From contig NZ_JACSKY010000007.1 in NCBI RefSeq assembly GCF_018617855.1, positions 62,001 through 126,000 of the forward strand: DNA of 64,000 nt, written 5' to 3'. Origin of the DNA: Exiguobacterium qingdaonense (GTDB lineage Bacteria > Bacillota > Bacilli > Exiguobacteriales > Exiguobacteriaceae). The first letter of the stretch is position 1. Each line of letters starts with the position of its first letter. The notes under the pieces were generated by a model, which did no database searches, had not been told where the DNA came from, and saw only the letters and a program-made list of their open reading frames with translations. Below are positions 1 to 8,218 of this stretch, one piece after another. The position numbers were made by a program, and so were the translations under genes.

Positions 1-2
1 AG

Positions 3-581
3 GGCGTTCGTTACGTCATGCGCACACCCGTGTTACGAAGCGGTACGTTCTCCATCGCCATCGTCAACCTGTTCGTCATGGGGCCCCTTATCATGAGCAT
101 CCCGATTCTCGTTGGTGCGGTGGACGGCACGGCATTCGATTTGAGTATTATTGAAGGGGGACTCGCCGTCGGGACATTTGTCGCGAGCTTCCTAATTTTA
201 TTTTTGAAGTCGGTCCATCGTGGGCGCTTCGTCTTCCGAGCACTGTTCCTGACACTCGGTGCATTCTTTCTGTACACGCAAGTTCAATCGATTCCGCTCC
301 TCGCGGTCACGGCCTCGATGAGCGGATTCATGATCATGCTCGTCTATTTGCCGACGGTCACCATCATGCAGGAGCAGAGCGACCCTGACAAAATCGGTCG
401 CGTCATGAGCATCATGTCGCTCGCCGCCTCGGGCCTTGAGCCGATTGCGTTCGCCATCTTATCTGCGCTCGTCGCCCTGTCCGTTCCGATTCAGACGCTC
501 TTACTGGCGTTTGTTATAATCGGCTTAGTGTGTGGTGTCCTCTTATATGTTCGGAGCGAGACGTTCCGACAGACACCGTAA
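3..581 (+). CDS. MFS transporter, C-terminal part (cut by window edge)
   Basis: This is the 3' portion of a membrane transporter whose reading frame is still open at base 3, so the start lies outside the window. The visible ~193 residues hold about six hydrophobic helices separated by short basic loops, which fits the second six-helix bundle of a major facilitator transporter, probably an exporter. It ends in a short soluble tail. A MarR-type gene follows 19 bp downstream on the same strand, so it may regulate this transporter. The substrate cannot be told from the sequence. The MFS call rests on the helix pattern and on the pairing with a MarR gene. Confidence 0.8.
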   Translation, partial: GVRYVMRTPVLRSGTFSIAIVNLFVMGPLIMSIPILVGAVDGTAFDLSIIEGGLAVGTFVASFLILFLKSVHRGRFVFRALFLTLGAFFLYTQVQSIPLLAVTASMSGFMIMLVYLPTVTIMQEQSDPDKIGRVMSIMSLAASGLEPIAFAILSALVALSVPIQTLLLAFVIIGLVCGVLLYVRSETFRQTP

Positions 582-600
582 AGAAAGGATGAATGACACG

Positions 601-1032
601 TTGAATGAAACACGAAAGCAACAAGTCCTCACGATGTATCGCCAAATCGATGAGCTCGACTTGCTGTTCACGAAATATTTCACGGAACTGAACGAATTCG
701 AGTTGAGTTATCAACAAGAACAGATGCTACTTCTCTTCAAGCGCCAAGAGACGTGGACGACGACAGAGATCGCGGCGAGAATGTCCATCTCCAAAAGTGC
801 CGTCAGTCAGGTGCTCAAAGTGCTCGAGCAACGCGACTTCGTCGTTCGGGAAAAGAATCCCGAGAACCTTCGGGAAAGCTTTATCCAACTCGGGCAGAAC
901 GGTCTGGCGTATTCGAAACAAATCGATGCGATTGAAGAACGCCTCGCCGAAGAGATGTTCTCCGTCCTCGAGGATGATGAGATGAAGATGATCAATCGCT
1001 CGCTCGCGTTGATGATTCAGAAATTCAGATAA
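601..1032 (+). CDS. MarR family transcriptional regulator
   Basis: A winged helix-turn-helix repressor of about 144 residues. The core TTEIAARMSISKSAVSQVL is the recognition helix region, followed by a wing (FVVREKNPENLRES) typical of MarR proteins, with helices at both ends for dimerisation. The TTG at 601 is preferred because AAGGATGA lies 8 bases upstream. An in-frame ATG at 589 exists but abuts the purine-rich stretch and has no spaced ribosome site. The gene directly follows the MFS transporter and ends in a strong hairpin, so the two likely form one unit whose expression it controls. The ligand is unknown. Confidence 0.88.
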   Translation: MNETRKQQVLTMYRQIDELDLLFTKYFTELNEFELSYQQEQMLLLFKRQETWTTTEIAARMSISKSAVSQVLKVLEQRDFVVREKNPENLRESFIQLGQNGLAYSKQIDAIEERLAEEMFSVLEDDEMKMINRSLALMIQKFR

Positions 1033-1070
1033 AAAGACAAATCGTCATTCGTAGACGATTTGTCTTTTTA
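1031..1070. terminator. Bidirectional Rho-independent terminator
   Basis: The stem pairs AAAAAGACAAATCGTC with GACGATTTGTCTTTTT around a short loop, with A-rich and T-rich flanks. It can end both the rightward marR transcript and the leftward amine oxidase transcript. Confidence 0.9.
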
Positions 1071-2102
1071 TTACAACAGGTTTTGAACAACTCGCTCCAC
1101 CGACCGCAACGCCCCTTCGATATGTCCCCCGAACTGCGCATCCGTCTCTGAACCAATCAGATGGAGACGATCCCCGAGTTCGATTGGACCGTAAGCCGGG
1201 AATGCCGTGAGCGGCATGAGGTCGTCAGATGTCGCGGTCTCTGATTCTGTCGACCAATCCACATAGTGAAATCGCAAGAAGTCATTTGCTTTCGGACCGT
1301 ATAGCTTCTCTAGTTGTTCGATGACACGCGTCTTCACTTGCCCCTCCCCTAGCGCTTCTCGTTCTCCCGGTGACAGACGGAAGAATCCGAACAGCGCACC
1401 TTGACCATTCATCGGCGAGGCATCATGAATCTCTTGGAGTGGACCGACCCAGCTCATCCCAAAGCCAGACAGACCCCCTTCTCGCCAAAACGGTGTCTCG
1501 TATACAATCAGCGCCTTCGCTTGGGACGCCATCCACGTCGGTGTCGTCTTGAGCGCATTTCGTGTTTGCGCTGACAGCGCAGGTTCAATGGTTAAATCGG
1601 CAACGAGACGTGGTGGAAGTGCAAGAATCACGTCATCCGTGTGATGTACCGCCCCATTTTGAAACTTCAATTGAACTCGGTCTGACTGTCGGTCGATGGA
1701 CGTGAGACGATGTCCGAGATGTACGATGTCATCGGACAAATTCGCGTATAATGCTTCCACCAAACTCGTCATCCCACCGACTACACGTTTCGATCGGACA
1801 ATGCTTTCCTCTGGTAGCACATGTCGTTCCGGCGCGGTCGTCGTCTGACGTTCAAGCACCATCTGTCCTGTCGTATGTTGAAGGAAGGACTTGAGTCCAA
1901 GTGTATCCACGAGTTCAGAGATGGTCTTCTCCGTATCTGGCCAATACCATGTCGGGCCGAGGTCATAGCCTTCCTTCGTCAAGATGCGTCCACCGACTCG
2001 GTCACGTGCCTCAAAGATTGTGACGTCATATCCTTTTTGGTGAAGCTCGCTCGCGGCATAGAGCCCGCTGACACCAGCTCCGATGATGGCGATTGATTTC
2101 AT
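1071..2102 (-). CDS. Flavin-containing amine oxidase family protein
   Basis: A 343-residue FAD-dependent oxidoreductase. The N-terminus has the dinucleotide-binding fingerprint [14 protein letters not shown], followed by the acidic [10 protein letters not shown] motif typical of the monoamine oxidase/phytoene desaturase superfamily. The C-terminus has the second FAD contact region ([20 protein letters not shown]), which closes the fold as in amine oxidases. At 343 residues it is shorter than typical monoamine oxidases (about 450-500), so the substrate domain is reduced. It is a single gene between the marR terminator and a rightward small membrane protein. The substrate cannot be named. Confidence 0.9.
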   Translation of the reverse strand: MKSIAIIGAGVSGLYAASELHQKGYDVTIFEARDRVGGRILTKEGYDLGPTWYWPDTEKTISELVDTLGLKSFLQHTTGQMVLERQTTTAPERHVLPEESIVRSKRVVGGMTSLVEALYANLSDDIVHLGHRLTSIDRQSDRVQLKFQNGAVHHTDDVILALPPRLVADLTIEPALSAQTRNALKTTPTWMASQAKALIVYETPFWREGGLSGFGMSWVGPLQEIHDASPMNGQGALFGFFRLSPGEREALGEGQVKTRVIEQLEKLYGPKANDFLRFHYVDWSTESETATSDDLMPLTAFPAYGPIELGDRLHLIGSETDAQFGGHIEGALRSVERVVQNLL

Positions 2103-2184
2103 TGTAAATTCTCCTTTGTCGTCCGTCTCTCCTCGATTATACTGAGTTAGATGATTGTATCTGTTCTAGAAAGGACGACATCAA

Positions 2185-2469
2185 TTGAAAAATATGTTCT
2201 ATTATCTCTTCTTCCCTTATATCGTATTGATGCGCATTCTGTACCGATTTATTCGGACAGAGAATGGGATGACTTGGGCGATGTGTCTTGTCTCATACCC
2301 CCTCTGGTCTCTATTTTTATTCAACCTCATTCAATGGTCGACTGCAATCGAGTTTGTCATTATCATGTACGTATCAAGCGCTCTATATGTACCTCATTTC
2401 TTCTTTGACACAGATGTGAAACGAAGACGATTGAACGGTTACATCCCGATTGAGGAAAGACATCGTTAA
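2185..2469 (+). CDS. Small membrane protein, function unknown
   Basis: A 94-residue hydrophobic protein starting at TTG 2185, with GAAAGGAC about 9 bases upstream. It has at least two membrane segments (roughly residues 4-20 and 35-68) and a basic C-terminal tail (DVKRRRLNGYIPIEERHR). It is divergent from the amine oxidase and converges with the nucleotidyltransferase gene, overlapping its end by 4 bp. The ribosome site and hydrophobic pattern support a real gene, but no family was recognised. Confidence 0.6.
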   Translation: MKNMFYYLFFPYIVLMRILYRFIRTENGMTWAMCLVSYPLWSLFLFNLIQWSTAIEFVIIMYVSSALYVPHFFFDTDVKRRRLNGYIPIEERHR

Positions 2470-3209
2470 GTCCAGTCTATTTCATTCAAATAGTCCAGAA
2501 GCTGTTGATTCGTAATGTCATCTTGTCTCAACAGTGTCTTCCCTTCTTCTACTCGCGGATCTTCCGGGAAATAGAGTTTTAGAATCGCCAAGCATTCTTC
2601 TACGGTCGTCGCAAAACTTTCGTCCTTCACATTGATCGTCAAATACCAACCTCGGATGACGCGCTTCACGATGGAGCGCTTCTCCAGATGAGACATCTGT
2701 CCATGAAGCAATTTGGACTTAACTGTTTCAATCGAGGAAACCAAATCTTGGTTTAACGCCTTACTCACACGAGCGTCCGGCTTCATGTGCGGGAATCGAG
2801 TCGAGACATCTTCCCCGTCCACACACGTACAGAGATGTCGTAACCAAAAGCCCCATTCAAAACGGTTCGCTGGATCCAGTGCCACATCCAGAAGCCCGAT
2901 ATCGTAGTCGATTTTGATGACTTCTGGATGCTCCGTTAGCAATTGCTCCGTCTGCTCCACCAATTCTGTAGCATCGATGTCCTCATGCACGAGCACCGTC
3001 AAATCGAGATCGGATTGCCCAGCAACAGCCGTCCCGCGACCGATACTTCCATAAAGGTATATACTATGTAGCTGTTCACCAAACGTTTCTTTCACCAGTT
3101 CGATTGCTTTGAAAAGGACGGTTTCAAACTCAGGCTGTATATGACGGATGGATGGTTGGTTGACGACGTAACCAGCCTCGTCCGTTCCAAGTCGGGTCGG
3201 CTTGTTCAT
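2466..3209 (-). CDS. Nucleotidyltransferase-fold protein (MNT/aminoglycoside adenylyltransferase-like)
   Basis: A 247-residue protein with the polymerase-beta type nucleotidyltransferase signature GSIGRGTAVAGQSDLDLTVL, where GS and the D-x-D pair bind the nucleotide and metal. A third acidic residue is plausible in IKIDYDIGLLDV. A helical C-terminal half follows, as in KNTase-like or aminoglycoside adenylyltransferase proteins. The start has AAGGTGTG just upstream, and its ATG overlaps the stop of the upstream DUF3841-like gene (ATGA), so the pair is probably translated together. It could modify a small molecule, a protein or an RNA; an antibiotic target is not shown by sequence alone. Confidence 0.85.
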   Translation of the reverse strand: MNKPTRLGTDEAGYVVNQPSIRHIQPEFETVLFKAIELVKETFGEQLHSIYLYGSIGRGTAVAGQSDLDLTVLVHEDIDATELVEQTEQLLTEHPEVIKIDYDIGLLDVALDPANRFEWGFWLRHLCTCVDGEDVSTRFPHMKPDARVSKALNQDLVSSIETVKSKLLHGQMSHLEKRSIVKRVIRGWYLTINVKDESFATTVEECLAILKLYFPEDPRVEEGKTLLRQDDITNQQLLDYLNEIDWT

Positions 3210-3742
3210 GACACACCTTGTTCAATGAACGCTTGGACATCAAGCACTTGGTGAAGATGAATCTGGTCGACGATATAGTAATATTTCGTATTCGTTTCAG
3301 GATACTCCTCAACGATCGCTTCACACCATTCACGGTCGAACATCCTCTCCCACGATGTACGCAGTTCTTCCTCGCTCTCTGCCTCACGGTCTTCAAAAGA
3401 GAGGAACCATCGATTTAACGCGAACACCCAATACCCTGCTTCCAGTTCTAAAACAGCTTCATCGGGTAGGTCGATGGTCAATACGACACCCGGTTCCCCT
3501 ACCTCTAGAAAACCACCACGTGCGACGTTTGGTGGGGTATCACTAAGCCAAACGGGATCATTCCCATTCAGTAATCGTTTCGTGCGTTGCTCATATTGGT
3601 CAGCCAGCCAATCGTAGGCAGATCGATGATTGGCTTCTTCCTCATCTTTACACATGCTGTAGTTCCGATCACCAAATAAAAAGCCATTTCGCTTAGCGGC
3701 CTCCCACGAAGCTGCATGTTGATATGTATAATAGATTGCCAT
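3206..3742 (-). CDS. DUF3841-like protein, copy 1
   Basis: A 178-residue soluble acidic protein starting at ATG 3742, with AAGGAG 8 bases upstream; a longer reading to 3760 lacks this site. It begins MAIYYTYQHAASWE and contains the pattern AYDWLADQYEQR...NGNDPVWLSDTPP, then VVLTIDLPDEAVL and SWERMFDREWCEA. The same blocks occur in the gene at 4122-4757, so they are paralogues. The family resembles DUF3841, of unknown function. Its stop overlaps the start of the nucleotidyltransferase gene, which suggests joint action or at least joint expression. Confidence 0.8.
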   Translation of the reverse strand: MAIYYTYQHAASWEAAKRNGFLFGDRNYSMCKDEEEANHRSAYDWLADQYEQRTKRLLNGNDPVWLSDTPPNVARGGFLEVGEPGVVLTIDLPDEAVLELEAGYWVFALNRWFLSFEDREAESEEELRTSWERMFDREWCEAIVEEYPETNTKYYYIVDQIHLHQVLDVQAFIEQGVS

Positions 3743-3871
3743 TCCATCGACTCCTTTCAACTCTCTCTATTCAGTGTACCGAGAATAAAGGGTACAATGC
3801 CAGTGCCACTCTTTCGCTTTGGATGGATTTGGAAGTATAATGAGATGTATACGTAAAAGGAGGAAGCGCTC

Positions 3872-4096
3872 GTGAATATCATCATTAGTTCATTATTTGC
3901 AAGCCTTGCATTTTTCTTACCGATTATCGCTATCGTGTTCGGAATTGTATGGCTTGTCAAAGTAGTCAATCGATTTGAAAAGCGCGCAGAAGAGAAACTT
4001 GAATTGGAACGTCAAAACAATGAACAATTTCTGGTATTGATTGACCGTCTTGATCGAATCGAACAACAATTAGATCCAAATACAAAACGCAGCTGA
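3872..4096 (+). CDS. Small membrane-anchored coiled-coil protein
   Basis: A 74-residue protein starting at GTG 3872, with AAAGGAGGAAG upstream. Residues 1-30 form one strongly hydrophobic membrane segment. Residues 34-68 are charged and heptad-like (KRAEEKLELERQNNEQFLVL), so a short cytoplasmic coiled coil is likely. It stands alone between the two leftward DUF3841-like genes. Many Bacilli have similar one-helix proteins of unknown function. Confidence 0.75.
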   Translation: MNIIISSLFASLAFFLPIIAIVFGIVWLVKVVNRFEKRAEEKLELERQNNEQFLVLIDRLDRIEQQLDPNTKRS

Positions 4097-4121
4097 CTCA
4101 CGTTAGCTTCGTTTCGCCTGT

Positions 4122-4757
4122 TCACACTTTCCATTCAAACGACTTTGAGCGAATGAGGCCGAACTTATATCCGATACGCCATCCCATCCCTCTTACTCGG
4201 TCCAATAAACTGTCTCCCCGACCGACGAATGGCATGACAGCACGAACTTGGGTCAAGTCAATTCGGTGAACGACGTGTTGATACACCAATTCAACATTTG
4301 GTTGGTCCGCGACGGACGCTTCGCACCATGCTTTGTCAAAGATACGTTCCCATGATTGTCGCACGTACAGTTCATCCGGTTCTTCTTCTCGATCATACTC
4401 TTCTAACGTCTCATATAACGGAAAGTCGTTTAAAACATGATGCCAATACGTAAACTCAGAAGCCAACACCTCTTCGTCTGGTAGTTCAACGGTCAACACC
4501 ACACCTTGTGTCCCTTTGCCAATATGTCCATCTCGTCCCAAGTCGGGGAACTCATCCCAACACCAAATCGGATAGTTCCCGTTCAATGAGATTCCGATTC
4601 GTTTCTCATACTGTTCAACCATCCAATCGTAGGGTGCTTTAAAATCTTCAACCCCTTCTTCCATGAATAATGCGTGTTCGCCGCTTGCTTCAAGATATCC
4701 TTTCTTCAAAGCTTGTTGCCAAGCCCCTTCTCGTTGATGTGTGTAGTAAATGCCCAA
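4122..4757 (-). CDS. DUF3841-like protein, copy 2
   Basis: A 211-residue paralogue of the gene at 3206-3742. Shared blocks include GIYYTHQREGAW at the start, APYDWMVEQYEKR, NGNYPIW, GVVLTVELPDEEVL and SWERIFDKAWCEA. It has an extra basic C-terminal tail of about 35 residues absent from copy 1 (RVRGMGWRIGYKFG region). It starts at TTG 4757 with AAAGGA about 11 bases upstream. The function is unknown. The two copies are separated by the small rightward membrane protein gene, so they arose by a duplication that is not strictly tandem. Confidence 0.78.
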   Translation of the reverse strand: MGIYYTHQREGAWQQALKKGYLEASGEHALFMEEGVEDFKAPYDWMVEQYEKRIGISLNGNYPIWCWDEFPDLGRDGHIGKGTQGVVLTVELPDEEVLASEFTYWHHVLNDFPLYETLEEYDREEEPDELYVRQSWERIFDKAWCEASVADQPNVELVYQHVVHRIDLTQVRAVMPFVGRGDSLLDRVRGMGWRIGYKFGLIRSKSFEWKV

Positions 4758-4948
4758 AAGTTATCAGTCCTTTCATCGTTCCTCTCCTATCAGTTTATAA
4801 AATTCACACAGAACAACCACGATAAAAAAATAACTAGGTTATATTATGTGATGGGTCAGAGCGATATAGACGAAGAAGAGTCAATCAAGAACGAAGGATG
4901 ATCGTAGTTCATAGGTTAAAAACTGGAGCTAATCGCTATATCATTCAA
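4758..4948. other. Non-coding gap
   Basis: About 190 bases with no convincing gene. Rightward frames across it and into the following gene lack ribosome sites and family features. It probably holds the leftward promoter of the DUF3841-like gene. Confidence 0.5.
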
Positions 4949-4992
4949 CAAAAAGAAGTACAGCCTTTCTTTATGAAGGCCGTACTTCTTGG
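4949..4992 (-). terminator. Rho-independent terminator of the 5022-6017 gene group
   Basis: Inverted repeat AAGAAGTAC...GTACTTCTT with a GCC/GGC inner stem. Read leftward it is followed by TTTTTG. Confidence 0.85.
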
Positions 4993-5021
4993 GTGTCATA
5001 TTCAAAAAATATTAGACTGCT

Positions 5022-5501
5022 TCAATCAAAATGACCAACTTTCCCCCGACTGTATAATCGATGCGTCACATGATACGCATCAACTTGCTTCAATCTACGG
5101 TCAAGATTCGAGGATGCAACGATGCCAATTAAAACGAGACTACAAGCCAGCAACACCCCGGGTACATACGCTTCCCTGAATAAGATCATCATATTCAAAA
5201 GTGTAAACGTTCCAATCATTACAAGACCTAAAGTACACTCATACCAGACGAGTCGTCGACATCGCACGCTTTCGTTAAATGTCAAAAGAACATTCGTCCG
5301 AAACACAAGCTTGATACACGCCGTGACAGGAAATAAGATGATGAACCAAGTCATTTCGGCTAATCGCTGATAACCATTCCAGTAAAACAAAGCACCACTG
5401 AAGACAATCAAGAGTCCTACTTGAATCGCAAGACGGGTTGAGCGTTTTGCAGATGCATACATGAGTTCGAAACGTTCATTAAGTTCCACTGATGCATTCA
5501 C
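5022..5501 (-). CDS. Membrane protein, function unknown
   Basis: A 159-residue protein with four predicted membrane helices (about residues 26-43, 49-68, 85-107 and 112-130), a soluble N-terminus and a basic C-terminal tail. It ends just before a leftward terminator and starts 1 bp after the stop of the next small membrane gene, so it is in the same transcript as that gene and the MazG-like gene. No family was recognised. Confidence 0.7.
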   Translation of the reverse strand: MNASVELNERFELMYASAKRSTRLAIQVGLLIVFSGALFYWNGYQRLAEMTWFIILFPVTACIKLVFRTNVLLTFNESVRCRRLVWYECTLGLVMIGTFTLLNMMILFREAYVPGVLLACSLVLIGIVASSNLDRRLKQVDAYHVTHRLYSRGKVGHFD

Positions 5502-5502
5502 C

Positions 5503-5700
5503 TCACGACATGACTTTTCGTTTCATTCGTCTCCAATGCACAAACGCATTCGCAAACCAAATAACGGCCAACAACGGAAACATAATCAGCATCCAATTCG
5601 ACATTTCCAGATTGAACAATGGAATTGCAAGCAAGAGAGCCAAACTCAATATGCCTGCTCCGAGATACATGACGAATAGCAATCGATGATTCGATTTCAT
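5503..5700 (-). CDS. Small two-helix membrane protein
   Basis: A 65-residue protein with two hydrophobic segments (about residues 7-28 and 34-52) followed by a basic end (HWRRMKRKVMS), which implies a cytoplasmic C-terminus. Its start overlaps the stop of the MazG-like gene by 4 bp, so it is translationally coupled to it. The function is unknown. Confidence 0.7.
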   Translation of the reverse strand: MKSNHRLLFVMYLGAGILSLALLLAIPLFNLEMSNWMLIMFPLLAVIWFANAFVHWRRMKRKVMS

Positions 5701-6017
5701 CGTGAATCGCTCCCATTCAAACTCGGATACTTTACCGCATTCTTTTCAAGCTTATCTTCAATCGCTTTCGAAACATCAATGCCGGCTGCATGTGCGAACG
5801 TCAACGCATAAATCAACACATCAGCAAGCTCCTCTTCCATCTCCGTCTTTTTCGTCTCAAGCGCTTCTTCACTCGACACCCATTGGAATACCTCAAGGAG
5901 TTCACTCGCCTCAAGTGATAACGATAACGCCAAGTCTTTCGGGTTATGGTAGGACGCCCAGTCGCGTTCATCTCGGAATTTAATGACCTCGTCCATCAAT
6001 CGTTTTACTTCGTTCAT
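5697..6017 (-). CDS. MazG-like nucleotide pyrophosphohydrolase
   Basis: A 106-residue all-alpha NTP pyrophosphatase of the MazG/iMazG superfamily. The metal-binding pattern is present: SLEASELLEVFQW (E-x2-E) and, further on, EEELADVLIYAL (E-x3-D). Proteins of this size hydrolyse (d)NTPs to monophosphates and pyrophosphate and clean damaged nucleotides from the pool. It lies 2 bp after the DUF2075 remnant; a complete DUF2075 gene next to such a pyrophosphohydrolase is, to my knowledge, a common arrangement in Bacilli, so the context explains the remnant. Confidence 0.92.
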   Translation of the reverse strand: MNEVKRLMDEVIKFRDERDWASYHNPKDLALSLSLEASELLEVFQWVSSEEALETKKTEMEEELADVLIYALTFAHAAGIDVSKAIEDKLEKNAVKYPSLNGSDSR

Positions 6018-6019
6018 GT

Positions 6020-6334
6020 TTATACCCTCTCTCCTTGAAGATGCAGCAGTTTTCTTCGAAGCGATTCATCAGACGCATATAGATATAATCCTTTGACGCC
6101 GCGCTTCATCAATATGTTAATCGAGTTCAAGACGATTTGTTCTTTCGCCAAATCGACATTTTCGATCCCTTCGACTTCAGCATATGCTCCCGTATCTTTA
6201 TATAAATTCGGGTCAATCACGAGGCACTCCTGCTCCTCGTCATAAGATACAGATGGACTTAAAACGACACCAACATAGTTCAAGTCAAATCCTTGAATTG
6301 AATAAATAGAAACGAGGACTGCTTCTTCGACCTA
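6020..6334 (-). pseudogene. 3' remnant of a DUF2075 (SF1 helicase-like) gene
   Basis: The frame ending at 6020 encodes the tail of a DUF2075 protein. The block YSIQGFDLNYVGVV is the family's conserved helicase motif, and RGVKGLYLYASDESLR is its usual C-terminus. In the same frame homologous sequence extends back to an in-frame stop at 6332-6334, where it breaks off. A full protein would be over 500 residues, so most of the gene is missing. The 87-residue reading from TTG 6283 is unlikely to be functional. The break falls where base composition turns AT-rich, marking a junction of the inserted segment. Confidence 0.85.
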
Positions 6335-6364
6335 TAACATTTTGCTAGCCGACTTCTTTATAAA

Positions 6365-6904
6365 CTAGTTACCTCTTGATCTTTTGCGAATCTCCTTCCT
6401 TACTTTCTCACACCATTTAATATACATTTCAGCATACATCACTCCATACTCTGCAGTTACAAAGTCACCAATACCAAACTCTTCATCTTGTTCATTATCA
6501 TGCTGCCATTTTCGAGTGGCTTCAAGAACCCTTTGTTCTCTTTCAATAATTGCATCAAGAAGATGTATGATTTCTTTTTCAGAAAGTAAATGAAAGGCAC
6601 TTGCCCGAAGTAAAAATTCATCTTTGATTTTTGCTGGTTTAATCTTGTCACTCAAGAGCCAATTCAACAGGTATTCTTCACCTTTCGTCGTAATCGTGTA
6701 AAGTTTTTTATTCGGACTCCCTTCTTGATAAATATAAGTAGAACTAATCCATTCCTCGTGCTCCATCTTATTTAGTTCTGTATAAATTTGAGAATGGGTA
6801 GAACTCCAAAAGTAAATCATTCTTTCCTTAAAAGTCGTATAAAGTTCATATCCTGTTTGAGGTTTTTTTGAGATTAATCCTAACAATGCATATTTCAAAC
6901 TCAT
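6365..6904 (-). CDS. PadR family transcriptional regulator
   Basis: A 179-residue PadR-type repressor. It starts MSLKYALLGLISKKPQTGYE, the usual opening of the PadR winged helix, with a conserved wing region (SPNKKLYTITTKGEEYLLNWL) and then a C-terminal dimerisation helix pair (about residues 95-175). It is transcribed away from an MFS exporter. The shared intergenic region carries an ATGT-N8-ACAT site, the core known for PadR boxes. The gene is AT-rich like its neighbours to the right, consistent with transfer as a unit. Confidence 0.93.
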   Translation of the reverse strand: MSLKYALLGLISKKPQTGYELYTTFKERMIYFWSSTHSQIYTELNKMEHEEWISSTYIYQEGSPNKKLYTITTKGEEYLLNWLLSDKIKPAKIKDEFLLRASAFHLLSEKEIIHLLDAIIEREQRVLEATRKWQHDNEQDEEFGIGDFVTAEYGVMYAEMYIKWCEKVRKEIRKRSRGN

Positions 6905-6952
6905 TTTTTTCTCATCCTTTCTTAAGTCAAAAAAAATTCTAGCTCAATCCCA

Positions 6953-6981
6953 TTGAAAATCTTAATTAATTCAGTTACATT
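6953..6981 (+). promoter_or_regulatory. Putative sigma-A promoter of the MFS exporter
   Basis: TTGAAA at 6953-6958 and TACATT at 6976-6981 are separated by 17 bp. Transcription would start inside the inverted repeat that follows. Confidence 0.6.
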
Positions 6982-6985
6982 AGAC

Positions 6986-7005
6986 ATATGTCAAAAATGA
7001 CATAT
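6986..7005. promoter_or_regulatory. PadR-type operator
   Basis: Perfect inverted repeat ATATGTCA-AAAA-TGACATAT. It contains ATGT-N8-ACAT, the core known for PadR binding sites. It lies between the predicted promoter and the ribosome site of the MFS gene, where bound repressor would block transcription. Confidence 0.75.
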
Positions 7006-7025
7006 ATATTTTTGATGGAGGTTTT

Positions 7026-8195
7026 ATGAAAAAAAATATACTTTTGTTAATGTTCATTCAGTTATTTATTTATTTAGGATTTGGAATGATCATCCCTATC
7101 ATGCCTGAGATCATCAATCAATTAAATGTTAACATCATACATCTTGGTAGTTTGTTAGCTGTTCATTCATTGATTTCTTTCGTAACAGCACCAATGTGGG
7201 GAGTAATGTCTGATCAATACGGACGAAAACGCTTGATTGTCATCGGTTTACTCGGTTATGCATTTTCTTTCACTTTATTCGGACTAACAATCACTAATTT
7301 GACTGGATTATATGCAGCAAGAATAATGAGTGGTTTTTTCTCAAGTGCATTGTACACTGCGACAATTTCTTATGTTGCAGATCATACCACCTATGAAAAT
7401 CGAACAAAATACATGGGATTCCTCGGCATTAGTATAGGTCTAGGTTTTATACTTGGACCTTCTATAGGTGGATTATTAAGTGTTTTTGGTTTGGCAGTGC
7501 CTTTCTTTTCTTCTGCAATCATTCTTGTATGTCTAACTTTGTTAACCTGGGTGAGATTGTCGGAATCGCACGAGTGTGTTCAAGACAGTATGAAAGAAAG
7601 ATTTTCTATCCGAAAACAATGGATTTGGATTAGACATGTAAAAATCATACCACTCCTCCTTTTCACTTTTATAGCTACTTTGCTAATGGCAGGGTTAGAA
7701 TCCATTTTTCAACTGTATGAAATTGATAAGGTTGGAATTTCACCGTTTCAAATGGGTCTATTATTCATGTTCAGTGGGGTAATAGATGCGCTGGTTCAAG
7801 GTATGATTGTTCCATCAATCAAGCCAGGTGATGAATCTCGATGGGTCATAATTGGACAATTAGCATCAGGGCTTGCATTATTGCTTATTCCATTCGCATC
7901 TTCTTTATGGACAGTTGGCATATGTCTCGCATTATTCACTGGTGGAAATGCTTTAGTGCGAACCTGTGTTATTTCATTGATTACTTTGCATGCCGGAAAA
8001 CGGCAAGGTATAGCATCTGGAATCAGTTATTCACTAGATAGTATCGGTCGAATTATTGGTCCTTTATTGTTCACATGGACGCTAACAATTCATGCGATTG
8101 CAACATTCGTTATTTTAAGTTTCATTTCGTTTATAAGTATTTACCTGATTATTTACTACAAAAAAACTAATACCCAATTTATTACAACAACCTAA
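7026..8195 (+). CDS. MFS multidrug-type exporter
   Basis: A 389-residue, 12-helix major facilitator protein. Between helices 2 and 3 it has the motif GVMSDQYGRKR (motif A), and the fifth helix region contains GLGFILGPSIGGLL, the antiporter motif C (G-x8-G-x3-GP-x2-GG). These identify a drug:H+ antiporter-type exporter. It starts at ATG 7026 with GGAGG upstream. A DUF1516 membrane protein follows 23 bp later. The divergent PadR gene and the operator just before the start suggest induction by the exported compound. The AT-rich codon use differs from the housekeeping part of the window. Confidence 0.93.
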   Translation: MKKNILLLMFIQLFIYLGFGMIIPIMPEIINQLNVNIIHLGSLLAVHSLISFVTAPMWGVMSDQYGRKRLIVIGLLGYAFSFTLFGLTITNLTGLYAARIMSGFFSSALYTATISYVADHTTYENRTKYMGFLGISIGLGFILGPSIGGLLSVFGLAVPFFSSAIILVCLTLLTWVRLSESHECVQDSMKERFSIRKQWIWIRHVKIIPLLLFTFIATLLMAGLESIFQLYEIDKVGISPFQMGLLFMFSGVIDALVQGMIVPSIKPGDESRWVIIGQLASGLALLLIPFASSLWTVGICLALFTGGNALVRTCVISLITLHAGKRQGIASGISYSLDSIGRIIGPLLFTWTLTIHAIATFVILSFISFISIYLIIYYKKTNTQFITTT

Positions 8196-8218
8196 ATTAT
8201 TATGAAGGAGCTTTTACT

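Noticed and set aside
4674-5179. Rightward frames of 75 and 93 residues across the gap after the second DUF3841-like gene
   Set aside because: They span a leftward terminator and two leftward genes, with no ribosome site, no family features and unbiased composition.
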